Positions 1-6,469 of a stretch of DNA of 9,252 bases are shown here, in pieces. The position numbers were made by a program, and so were the translations under genes. The notes beneath the pieces were generated by a model that ran no database searches, was not told where the DNA came from, and saw only the letters and a list, made by a program, of their open reading frames with translations. Origin of the DNA: UBA6136 sp039795615 (GTDB lineage: Bacteria > Pseudomonadota > Gammaproteobacteria > Methylococcales > Methylococcaceae); contig JBDKLO010000175.1 of NCBI GenBank assembly GCA_039795615.1, positions 1-9,252 on the forward strand, written 5' to 3'. Within the stretch, counting starts at the first letter, position 1. Every line of letters begins with the position of its first letter.

Positions 1-1511
1 TGGGTGAATCCAGCCTCCTGACCTGCCCCCGTTGCCATGGTCAAGGGACGATCCGGAGCGTCGAGTCGCTGGCCCTCTCGGTCCTTCGCATGATCGAGGA
101 AGAGGCCATCAAGAAACAGACAGGCAAGGTCATCGCCTATCTTCCGGTTGATTCTGCCACGTATCTTCTCAACGAAAAGCGCGCCAGCGTCAACGAGATT
201 GAGTCGCGCAATGGCATCTCGGTGATGATCATCCCGAGCAAGCACCTTGAGACTCCGGCCTACGAGATCCAGCGCGTCCGCTCCAATACGGAAGAGGCCG
301 AGGACAAGACCTCGAGTTACCAGATTGTTCGCCCGGAAAGCGTTCTCAATGAACGCTACAGCCGCGAAACCCCTGCCTCCGGAATGGAACCTGCCGTGAA
401 GGAATTCCTTCCTGATCAGCCAGCCCCCCGTCAGGCAAGCATTCGTGACGGACAACCCAGCCATGCCGGAAAGCAAGGGGGCGGAAACATCATTAAACGC
501 TTCCTGACCATGATCACGGGTCCCCGTGACGAATCGGAAGTGGAGCCTGAATCCACCGAGGCGAACCGCGAAACGGCACGTGAGGCTCAAGAACCTCGAA
601 ATGCCGGCCGTCGCAATGATCGTGACCGGGATCGTCGCCGTCAGGATGGCGAACGTCGGGGCCGTCGTGGGGACAACCGTCCCCCAAGGTCACCGCTTCC
701 GGCTCAGGATGCAGTCGCAGCTCCCGCCAAGGATCTTTCAGAAACCACAACGCCTCCTGCGTCGATCCCACAAGCCGAAGGTGAAGAGGGCGAACGTCGG
801 GGCCGTCGCGGTAGCCGTCGTCGTCGCGGGCGTCGCGGCGGAGAGGGTCGGAACCGTGCTCAAAACGGTGAAACTGTTCAGACCGAAAATGGAACGGAGG
901 CTACTTCGCCAGAATTCGGCAATGATCAGGGGGCAGGGACCATTCAGCCCGTATTTGATGCGCCCGTAGCACTCGAAGAGGCACCGGCGGCCCTGGTCGC
1001 GGGCACCGACGAAGGCGGCGCTGTCGAAGGGGCCTCCGAAAAGCGCCCCGCTCGTAGCCCAAGATCGCGGTCGCGCCGTGGACCTCGTCAGCGGACCGAC
1101 CGCGAGAGGACACCCGTCGATGATACGGAGACCCCCATCATTGGGGAGATTGCGGCACCTGTCGTTGTGGATTCTGGGTTCTCCTATATCTCCGGAACCA
1201 TTGAACCGGAGGCGCCATTTGAACCCGCCGTCGCTGTAGCTTCAGCGGCGCCGTCACCTGCACCTGCACCTGCACCCGTCCCAGCCCCACTGGCTCATGA
1301 CGATGATCACGAGGATGGGGATATCAATGGCAACGTGGTCCATGATCCTGAAACTCAGGACAAGCCGGCCCCGCGAAGCGGCCCACTTCGAAGACGCACC
1401 CGTCCTCGCCGGGACCGCCGCGTTCCCCTAAAGTCAGGCACTGAGGACAAGGGTTCGGCATCCGACGGACCCAGCGCCCCGGACACTTCTATTTCCCCGA
1501 CCGAAGAATAG
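1..1511 (+). CDS. rne: Ribonuclease E, C-terminal part (5' end outside window)
   Basis: RNase E is the endonuclease that starts mRNA decay and processes rRNA and tRNA precursors. It is usually membrane-associated and scaffolds the degradosome. The reading frame is already open at base 3, so the catalytic S1/5'-sensor/DNase I domains lie upstream of the window. The visible part starts with ESSLLTCPRCHGQGT, the Zn-link (CPRC at 24-35) that joins the dimers into a tetramer. It is followed by the small-domain region (RMIEEEA, VDSATYLLNEKRASVNEIE), which closely resembles E. coli RNase E. From about base 360 the protein becomes low-complexity. It contains a short amphipathic stretch (NIIKRFLTMITG, 486-521), arginine-rich blocks (about 585-690 and 785-870), acidic and Pro/Ala-rich spacers, and a final basic block (about 1375-1430). 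These match the membrane-anchor and RNA-binding parts of the family's scaffold half. I see no recognisable enolase, PNPase or helicase binding motif. It ends in TAG and is followed by a strong terminator. The identity is secure; the tail functions are inferred. Confidence 0.95.
   Translation, partial: GESSLLTCPRCHGQGTIRSVESLALSVLRMIEEEAIKKQTGKVIAYLPVDSATYLLNEKRASVNEIESRNGISVMIIPSKHLETPAYEIQRVRSNTEEAEDKTSSYQIVRPESVLNERYSRETPASGMEPAVKEFLPDQPAPRQASIRDGQPSHAGKQGGGNIIKRFLTMITGPRDESEVEPESTEANRETAREAQEPRNAGRRNDRDRDRRRQDGERRGRRGDNRPPRSPLPAQDAVAAPAKDLSETTTPPASIPQAEGEEGERRGRRGSRRRRGRRGGEGRNRAQNGETVQTENGTEATSPEFGNDQGAGTIQPVFDAPVALEEAPAALVAGTDEGGAVEGASEKRPARSPRSRSRRGPRQRTDRERTPVDDTETPIIGEIAAPVVVDSGFSYISGTIEPEAPFEPAVAVASAAPSPAPAPAPVPAPLAHDDDHEDGDINGNVVHDPETQDKPAPRSGPLRRRTRPRRDRRVPLKSGTEDKGSASDGPSAPDTSISPTEE
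648..808 (+). repeat. Direct 20-base repeat inside the RNase E arginine-rich region
   Basis: Bases 648-667 and 789-808 are identical (GGCGAACGTCGGGGCCGTCG). Both copies are in the same reading frame and encode GERRGRR, an RGG-like RNA-binding block. The copies are 141 bases apart and in phase. This suggests the arginine-rich tail grew by internal duplication, or that the blocks have been kept alike by selection or conversion. Confidence 0.85.
1255..1272 (+). repeat. (CACCTG)x3 hexanucleotide tandem repeat in rne
   Basis: Three perfect CACCTG units are followed by a degenerate fourth. They encode the Pro-Ala run of the RNase E tail (PSPAPAPAPVPAP). Unit changes would be in frame, so this is a place where linker length could vary between strains. 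Confidence 0.7.
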
Positions 1512-1520
1512 GTCTCCTGA

Positions 1521-1562
1521 AATCACGGGTTAGCTCTCTGCCAACCCGTGATTTTTCTTTTC
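1521..1562 (+). terminator. Intrinsic terminator of rne
   Basis: A perfect 11-bp stem (AATCACGGGTT at 1521-1531, AACCCGTGATT at 1543-1553) has an 11-base loop and runs into TTTCTTTTC. It begins nine bases after the rne stop. There is no T-run on the opposite side, so it works for the + strand only. Confidence 0.9.
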
Positions 1563-1653
1563 TGATTCCCGCTTTTTCGCCCTTCGTCGGCGATACCCGC
1601 CCCGTCCATCCGATCCAAAACCAGCCTCGGAACTCTTAACACATGAGCCCCAA

Positions 1654-1699
1654 TAGAAAAGGGGCAATGGAGCCACGTCTTGTGTCGCTCCACCGCCCC
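1654..1699 (-). terminator. Intrinsic terminator of the PQQ-dehydrogenase/pqqA operon
   Basis: Read on the - strand, GGGGC and TGGAGC (right arm, 1699-1687) pair with GCTCCA and GCCCC (left arm, 1673-1661). A 2x2 GG/TT step separates the two stem segments and is G-U pairable in RNA, giving a stem of up to 13 bp with a 13-base loop. TTTTCTATT follows (1660-1652). It lies about 50 bases past the pqqA stop, as expected for the end of that operon. A second, weaker pairing is possible between GCCCC (1665-1661) and GGGGC (1651-1647), which would compete with the terminator stem. Confidence 0.8.
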
Positions 1700-1748
1700 T
1701 CGGATCAACCATCAACCTTCGACGCCCCATGAGAGGCGCCCTTGGGTC

Positions 1749-1826
1749 TTAACGATTATTGATGTACATCGTGACTTCAAATCCGAAACGAAGATCACGA
1801 TAAGCCGGTTTTTGCCATTTGTTCAT
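1749..1826 (-). CDS. pqqA: PqqA, precursor peptide of coenzyme PQQ
   Basis: This 25-residue peptide is the substrate from which PQQ is built. In known pathways PqqE, with PqqD, cross-links the Glu and Tyr side chains of the E-x-x-x-Y motif before the peptide is trimmed. The translation starts MNKWQK and continues PAYRDLRFGFEVTMYINNR. It has the conserved Glu and Tyr in EVTMY and closely resembles Klebsiella and Pseudomonas PqqA (for example the K-P-A-[YF]-x-D-L-R-x-G-[FL]-E-V-T pattern). A clear AGGAG (1839-1835) lies 8 bases before this ATG. A second ATG directly upstream (1829) would add one Met and has a 5-base spacing, so either start is possible. The gene begins about 25 bases after the cytochrome stop, in the same direction, and is followed by the operon terminator. 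It is probably the last gene of the transcript that encodes the PQQ enzyme. No pqqB, C, D or E is present in the window. It is easily missed because of its length. Confidence 0.92.
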   Translation of the reverse strand: MNKWQKPAYRDLRFGFEVTMYINNR

Positions 1827-1853
1827 CATTCAAACTCCTGCATTGATGGTGGA

Positions 1854-2885
1854 TTAATGGAAATGACCCAGACCCGATGGGGTCGAGGTGAACTGGTTAC
1901 CCGGATAAGTCTTCCAGTCCAGAAGCTGTGGTGCACTCGACGTAGGACTCGCTGCGTTATAAAGAGACTTCACGCTATTGAGATACGCAGAGAGGTTGCT
2001 TGCATCGTTCGGGCACAGTGCGCTGGTGAATGACGGCATGCCGCCATCACCCCTGAGTGCCTCTGCTACGTCTCCGCCTTCACCCTGAACATTGGGGCCC
2101 ATCGTGCCGCCCTGCGCGTAGTCACCGTGGCAACTATAGCAGTTGAGGCGAAGGTAGGCGCGACGACCTTGGATGGCCGCCGTTTCAGTGGCAGCCTGGG
2201 CAGCGTCTGGGCAATTCAGGCCTGACGTCGGGGTAGTGCTCCCTCCACCCTGAACAACGGTCAGCGTGATGGAGGCAGTCGCCTGAGCGCTAGATGACTG
2301 GCCTGTCACTACGTAACTCGACTGAGCCGTCGCAACCGTCGGCGTTCCACTCAAGGAACCGGTGCTGGTATTTAGCGTCAGTCCCGCTGGAGGCGAAGGC
2401 TGGATGCTGTAGCTGACCGATGCAGTTCCAAAATTGGCTGCTTCCAAGGCCGAAGTCGAGATTGCCTTCCCTACGGTGGCTACCACGACCTGGCTTGGTG
2501 GGGTCAAGGAAGCCGAGCCACTCGTCTGAGTGACCGTGACCGTCACGGTCGCCTTGGCTGATTTCGTCCCATACTTCGCAGTGACCGTGTAATTAGCCTG
2601 AGTTGCGGCAACCTGTGGGGTTCCTGTAATCACCCCGTTAGATGCACTCAACCCTAAGCCTTGCGGCAACGCTGGGCTGATGCTGTAGCTGGGTGTGCCC
2701 CCAAAATTTCTCGCGGCATAGGCCGCAGTCGCCTTAATCGCTTGACCGACTTTCGCAGATATCGTCTGGGATGAGGGGGAAATCGATGGCGTTGTTGTCG
2801 TCCTGTCTTCAGCGCTGACACTGGTCGCCAATGCGAGCGCCAGTCCACCTAAAAGGCGGGTAAACAAATGTGCTTTATGTTTCAT
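1854..2885 (-). CDS. Secreted c-type cytochrome with two N-terminal Ig-like (He_PIG-type) domains
   Basis: This 343-residue exported protein probably accepts electrons from the PQQ dehydrogenase encoded upstream, taking the place of XoxG/MxaG. Residues 1-25 form a signal peptide with a SVSA/ED cleavage site. Residues about 34-120 and 125-212 are two related Ig-like repeats with the pattern YSI-P--P-GL-L-----G-[IL][ST]GTP (for example GVITGTPQVA and GSLSGTPTVA). A Ser/Thr/Gly linker leads to a class I cytochrome c domain. Its haem site is CYSCH (249-253), and the likely axial Met is M283 in GGMPSF. C225 and C291 could form a disulfide. The Ig-like repeats are not part of the short XoxG/MxaG cytochromes I know, and probably serve as a spacer or binding module. 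An AGAGG sits 8 bases before the ATG. The gene is 24 bases downstream of the binding-protein gene. The cytochrome call is firm; the partner role comes from context. Confidence 0.9.
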   Translation of the reverse strand: MKHKAHLFTRLLGGLALALATSVSAEDRTTTTPSISPSSQTISAKVGQAIKATAAYAARNFGGTPSYSISPALPQGLGLSASNGVITGTPQVAATQANYTVTAKYGTKSAKATVTVTVTQTSGSASLTPPSQVVVATVGKAISTSALEAANFGTASVSYSIQPSPPAGLTLNTSTGSLSGTPTVATAQSSYVVTGQSSSAQATASITLTVVQGGGSTTPTSGLNCPDAAQAATETAAIQGRRAYLRLNCYSCHGDYAQGGTMGPNVQGEGGDVAEALRGDGGMPSFTSALCPNDASNLSAYLNSVKSLYNAASPTSSAPQLLDWKTYPGNQFTSTPSGLGHFH

Positions 2886-2909
2886 GACATTAACCTCTTA
2901 ATCTTGATC

Positions 2910-3767
2910 TTAGGGTCTGACCGGGATCGCAGGCGCTGGCTGGTAAGCCTCCTTTACCGGTTCAAACGGAACGTGATAGTCCTTCAGGATTTGCTGAATC
3001 TTTTTGGATTGGCGCTCAAGACTCTGATCTAGTTTCCCCTGGAGCACCTCGTCGTCTTTACGAACCGCCATCGTGATATCCCAAGCCATGGGCTGATCCG
3101 GAAGTTCCGGATCCGTTGGCGCTGGTTGAACCACCAGGTCCTGCCCATAAGGCCTAGCGAAGTAACCTGCAAAGGGGCCCCAGACAATCGCGGCATCGAT
3201 TTTCTTCTCGGCCACGGCCTTGATGACGTCGCCTTGGGGATCCTTCTGCTCCTCCGCACCCCACATCGGATAGCCCACCACATTGGCTCCCAGATGGTGA
3301 TGCCCCAGAACATGGGCTGGAGGAGAGTTCGATCCGTCATCTCCAATGGTGTGCAACCCAACCTGAAGTCCAGCCCAAGCCGAATCGTCATAGGATTTAA
3401 GATCCAAATGCCGATCCTTACGGGTCACAATGGCGTAGGTCGAACGGTAATAAGGCCGTGTCTTTCTCACCCTTTCGAGCTGGGAAGGCACCCCGATTAC
3501 CACATCGCAGCGGTTTGCATTCAACGTCTGACGAAGGAATCCTTTTCGCTCCCTAAGGAAGCTGTACTCCAGGGACATTCCGAGATCCTTGGCCAAAACC
3601 GCAGCAATCTTGTTTTCAAAGCCCTGTCCCTTCTGGTTGGAAAAAGGAAGATTGTCAGGCTCTGCACAGATCCGCAGTGGCTCCTTCGCCATACCGGAAT
3701 TCGGCACAGTCAGGACCATCAGACAACCAGCCAAGAGTGATGCCGTCTTTCGAGGGATCCAAGTCAT
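2910..3767 (-). CDS. MxaJ/XoxJ-type periplasmic substrate-binding-like protein
   Basis: This belongs to the quinoprotein-dehydrogenase-associated family of solute-binding-like proteins (MxaJ/XoxJ). These sit next to methanol-dehydrogenase-type genes and are thought to help activate or mature the enzyme rather than feed a transporter. The 285-residue protein has a signal peptide ending near NSGMA/KEP. It then shows the family hallmarks LRICAEPDNLPFSN, GQGFENKIAAVLA, NRCDVVIGVP, YYRSTYAIV and a WGPFAGYFA motif near the end of the second lobe. The two Cys (34 and 87) recur in this family. There is no ABC permease or ATPase gene nearby, which supports a maturation role. I chose the ATG at 3767 because GAGGA lies 8 bases upstream; an in-frame ATG at 3782 would add five residues but has no ribosome site. 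The gap to the dehydrogenase stop is 36 bases, so the genes are probably co-transcribed. The family is clear; the molecular function is inferred from relatives. Confidence 0.9.
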   Translation of the reverse strand: MTWIPRKTASLLAGCLMVLTVPNSGMAKEPLRICAEPDNLPFSNQKGQGFENKIAAVLAKDLGMSLEYSFLRERKGFLRQTLNANRCDVVIGVPSQLERVRKTRPYYRSTYAIVTRKDRHLDLKSYDDSAWAGLQVGLHTIGDDGSNSPPAHVLGHHHLGANVVGYPMWGAEEQKDPQGDVIKAVAEKKIDAAIVWGPFAGYFARPYGQDLVVQPAPTDPELPDQPMAWDITMAVRKDDEVLQGKLDQSLERQSKKIQQILKDYHVPFEPVKEAYQPAPAIPVRP

Positions 3768-3803
3768 TCGCTTTATCCTCATTGATTCAGCAATCGAGCC
3801 GAC

Positions 3804-5831
3804 TTAAGGGAGCGAGTAGACGTGGACGACGCCACCATTTGAAGAAGTACAGGGTTTGCCGGTATTCCCACCAAATAGCCCCATACCACCCACCATTGCA
3901 CCGACACCGCTGTAGATCGCGATGCGCTGCTTGCCATCAGATCCCTTCCAGGTGATGGGGTTACCCGTAGATGGACATTCCAGTTTTGCACTCCAGACCT
4001 CCTTGACATCTCCCTTAACGGGATTTCCAACATCAAGAGCATGGAAAGTATTGTTGGGATCCAGCGTGGTGTAGAAGGCAAGATCGCCTGCCGTCGAAAG
4101 CACACCACCGTAAATGGGGGCTGCTTCCTTGTGGCTCCATGCGATATTGCTGTTCGACACAGCTCCTTTGTCTCTGGTCGTCGTCACACTCGGGTCCCAA
4201 GCAATCAGATCGCCAATGTGTCCCAGGGTTGAATACGCCGCATGGGAGGTATCTTCAGGAAGCAACGTCATGCTCATGCCCATATAGGGTGCTCCGGAAA
4301 TAAATTCCGCGTTCATGGCACCAATCGAGGCACAGAGGTTAAATGTCGGAACGAAGAATAACTTGTGCTTCGGGGAGTAGGAACTAGGCTCCCAGCCATG
4401 ACCACCCAGAGGCGATGGGCAGAAAGACTCCTGCCAGGTATCGGTGGACGCATACTTGTACTGCTTGCCCGCTAAAGCCGTTGTATCCGAGGGAGAACCC
4501 TTGTTGGCATTGTGCGGATCCGTCGCCGGAGTCTTTCCATCCGCCAGGAGCGGTATACCCGACGCGAGGTCAATGCCACCCTTGGCCCAGTCTTGATCCT
4601 TAAAGACATTGGCTTGAAGCAGTTTTCCGGTTGTCTCCTCAAACACATAGGCAAAGCCGTTCTTGTGGAATTGCACAACGACTTTGTTCACCCCATTAAT
4701 CGGGGTATCCAGTGTAATTGGTGTGATTTCGGCGGCCGAATCATAGTCCCAGTTGTCGTGCTCGATGGTTTGGTAAATCCATTTCACCTCCCCTGTCGAT
4801 GCGTTACGAGCAAACACAGCGGCACCCCACTTATTGGCGCCTGGACGAAGGTCCGGATTCCATACACCTGGCTGGCTGGTGCCGTAAAAGACCGTATCAG
4901 TTTCAGGGTTGTAGCTCAGATAACCCCAGGTCGAGCTTCCGCCTTGAAGATACTTGCTACTCGGTTTACCGTTGGCATCCTCCCAAGTCGTACTCCCCAA
5001 ATCAGTTCCCTGATCCTTTGCATAGGGGTTATGGGTATTGGAAGTGATCTTGACATCAGCGTCCGGCCCAGTGTTGTAGCCTCGCCAAAGTTCCTTTCCG
5101 GTTACAAGACTTAATCCCACTACGTACCCGCGGGTGCCCATCTCACCGCTCGATGTTCCTGAAATGACGACGCCGTTGCCGAGAATCGGGGCGCCAGTTG
5201 TGGTCACACCAACGTTCGGGTCCGCAATCCTGGTCTTCCAATTCTGTAAACCTGTTGCAGCATTAACGGCCACGGTATAGCCATCCAGCAGGTTGTAGAC
5301 AATCTGATTGTTCGTGCTGTCATGAACAAGACCACGGTTGGTCGAGTCACAGCAATTTCTGCCCTTGGCCGTTTCACTGACGGAAGGCGTAAATTGCCAA
5401 ATGATGGCGCCTTTGTTGTTCAGGTCATAAGCAATCAGTTTGTTCGGATAGGGAGTGACCACATAAAGGACACTCGTGGTGCCTTTCGCGGTTTTGACGT
5501 TATGAACGACCAAGGGAGCACCCATGTGGCTTCCCTTGACGCCTGTAGACACAGTGAACTCCTCTTTGAGACTAGCGACATTGCTTGAATTGATCAGATC
5601 CAGCTCACTGTAGCGCGTCCCCTGGGGCGTCCCCCCGTCGACAGTCCAGTTTCCTAAAGCGGCACTGACACCCATGGGCGCATCAGCACCATGAACGCTC
5701 TGTGGCATCAGTGCCGTCAGTGACAGGCCCAGACCCAGCGCCAGTCCAGTAAATGGCTGACGAAAAGTGAAAACTGCCGAGCTTTGGGGGTACCCTCGAA
5801 AGCGCAAATCGCGATGTTTTTTAAATGTCAT
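3804..5831 (-). CDS. PQQ-dependent alcohol dehydrogenase, XoxF-like with lanthanide-type DYD motif
   Basis: This is a periplasmic quinoprotein that oxidises an alcohol (methanol or another small alcohol) and passes electrons to cytochrome c. The 675-residue chain has an exported N-terminus (hydrophobic core about 28-42, cleavage near VHG/ADA) and an eight-bladed PQQ propeller with repeated W-motif blocks. Adjacent Cys160-Cys161 (NCCDSTNRG) form the PQQ-capping disulfide. GEMG holds the metal-ligand Glu230, and W302 is the PQQ-stacking Trp. HDNWDYD gives the catalytic Asp362 plus Asp364, the extra Asp typical of lanthanide enzymes (Ala in calcium MxaF). C471-C500 match a second MxaF disulfide. 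Lys390 (HKNG) replaces the MxaF Arg. The usual metal-binding Asn is Gln320 (GTSQPGVWN). There is no fused haem domain. I chose the ATG at 5831, with AGGAG 10 bases upstream; a GTG at 5858 overlaps that ribosome site and is less likely. The partner genes (J-like protein, cytochrome, pqqA) follow directly. Family is certain; substrate and metal are not proven, and an ExaA/PedH-type role is possible. Confidence 0.93.
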   Translation of the reverse strand: MTFKKHRDLRFRGYPQSSAVFTFRQPFTGLALGLGLSLTALMPQSVHGADAPMGVSAALGNWTVDGGTPQGTRYSELDLINSSNVASLKEEFTVSTGVKGSHMGAPLVVHNVKTAKGTTSVLYVVTPYPNKLIAYDLNNKGAIIWQFTPSVSETAKGRNCCDSTNRGLVHDSTNNQIVYNLLDGYTVAVNAATGLQNWKTRIADPNVGVTTTGAPILGNGVVISGTSSGEMGTRGYVVGLSLVTGKELWRGYNTGPDADVKITSNTHNPYAKDQGTDLGSTTWEDANGKPSSKYLQGGSSTWGYLSYNPETDTVFYGTSQPGVWNPDLRPGANKWGAAVFARNASTGEVKWIYQTIEHDNWDYDSAAEITPITLDTPINGVNKVVVQFHKNGFAYVFEETTGKLLQANVFKDQDWAKGGIDLASGIPLLADGKTPATDPHNANKGSPSDTTALAGKQYKYASTDTWQESFCPSPLGGHGWEPSSYSPKHKLFFVPTFNLCASIGAMNAEFISGAPYMGMSMTLLPEDTSHAAYSTLGHIGDLIAWDPSVTTTRDKGAVSNSNIAWSHKEAAPIYGGVLSTAGDLAFYTTLDPNNTFHALDVGNPVKGDVKEVWSAKLECPSTGNPITWKGSDGKQRIAIYSGVGAMVGGMGLFGGNTGKPCTSSNGGVVHVYSLP

Positions 5832-6043
5832 AACCTGTTCTCTCCTAGTCCAGAACACAATCTAGGTATGTGAAGAATCAAAAAAGGCCCCGCGGGGTTG
5901 GATCTAGAGTAATTGCCCCGAAAACGAAGGGTCCAATGGATAAATCGAAAAAAATTTTTTCCTTCCCTTTTTTTTTGCGGGAAAGCTCACTAAAAATCTT
6001 TTATTTCTATTAAAAAATAAAGACTTGGGATCAAGCACCCAGC

Positions 6044-6067
6044 AAAAACCATAGCGTTCGGCTATGG
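6044..6067 (-). terminator. Terminator-like hairpin in the leader side of the dehydrogenase operon
   Basis: A perfect 7-bp stem (CCATAGC 6049-6055, GCTATGG 6061-6067) has a 5-base loop. On the - strand it is followed at once by TTTTT (6048-6044). No - strand gene lies upstream to need a terminator. It could end a short leader transcript, act as an attenuator if a promoter lies to its right, or insulate the operon from read-through. The stem is short, so termination strength is uncertain. Confidence 0.5.
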
Positions 6068-6170
6068 CAAAAGCACTTTATCGAAGCGCATCAACGACGA
6101 AATGAAGCCTGCGTGGGATGGGTTATTAGGATTGGATTAAGTTTTTCTGGGAAAGGTTTTAGAAAAGAGC

Positions 6171-6188
6171 AGACGGAATATTCCGACT
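6171..6188. promoter_or_regulatory. Near-perfect 18-base dyad, candidate operator
   Basis: AGACGGAATATTCCGACT is an inverted repeat with one mismatched pair (6173/6186) around the perfect 12-base palindrome CGGAATATTCCG. It lies between the divergent genes and could bind a dimeric regulator. No regulator gene is present in the window and I do not recognise the site, so this rests on symmetry and position only. Confidence 0.35.
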
Positions 6189-6469
6189 GATTTGCTAGGT
6201 ATTTTTACTTATTGGGTGACGGAGCCTCGAGGGCGATCAGCAGTGTTCCATTTCGTACCCCTTGAGAATCAGGCTAGAATCGGCCGGATAAGGGCTACTG
6301 CTTAAAAATGCAGCTTAGGCCTTAAGGTAAACTGAACCTTCATCAGGTGATTCCTTGATCCTCCTGGGCTTTTGGTTGCTCAGGATACTCATGCCCTTTA
6401 AAGGTTAAACTCGCTCAGATCTCTCCCACCTCGCAGGATCAACCCGCGTTTTCCAGGCTTTCATCACCC

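Larger units (their letters stand above)
5832..6469. promoter_or_regulatory. Divergent intergenic region between the PQQ-dehydrogenase operon and mrcA
   Basis: About 640 bases with no supported gene, clearly richer in A+T than its flanks. It must hold the promoter of the leftward operon and probably that of mrcA. Visible elements are a GC palindrome (CCCCGCGGGG, 5888-5897), an A7T6 tract (5948-5960) overlapping a 22-base pyrimidine run (5955-5976), a hairpin with a T-run on the - strand (6044-6067), a near-perfect 18-base dyad (6171-6188) and a CCTTTAAAGG palindrome (6395-6404). Candidate -35/-10 pairs exist on both strands (for example TAGAAT at 6275-6280 on +; TTGGAC at 5936-5931 on -, just downstream of the A/T tract), but none matches the consensus well enough to call. 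Confidence 0.5.

Noticed and set aside
1523..1730. Short - strand open frames between rne and pqqA
   Set aside because: They run through both terminator hairpins and have no family resemblance.
3126..3740. Open frame of about 200 codons on the + strand, antisense to the J protein gene
   Set aside because: No recognisable domain or ribosome site; it mirrors a clear, conserved gene on the - strand.
3720..3767. LLAGC lipobox-like motif in the J protein signal peptide
   Set aside because: The Cys falls in the middle of the hydrophobic core with too few hydrophobic residues before it, and a normal cleavage site (GMA/KEP) follows; ordinary secretion is more likely.
4775..4800. Calcium-type MxaF assignment for the dehydrogenase
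   Set aside because: The residue two positions after the catalytic Asp is Asp, not Ala, and no mxaI-like small subunit gene is nearby.
5888..5897. CCCCGCGGGG followed by a T-run on the - strand as a terminator
   Set aside because: The palindrome leaves only two loop bases, so the stem would be about three pairs; it is better seen as a GC-rich site in the leader. A link to leader control cannot be excluded.
6301..6342. 13-codon - strand frame (MKVQFTLRPKLHF) after an AAGGA
   Set aside because: Too short, no known leader-peptide features and no similarity I recognise; probably chance.
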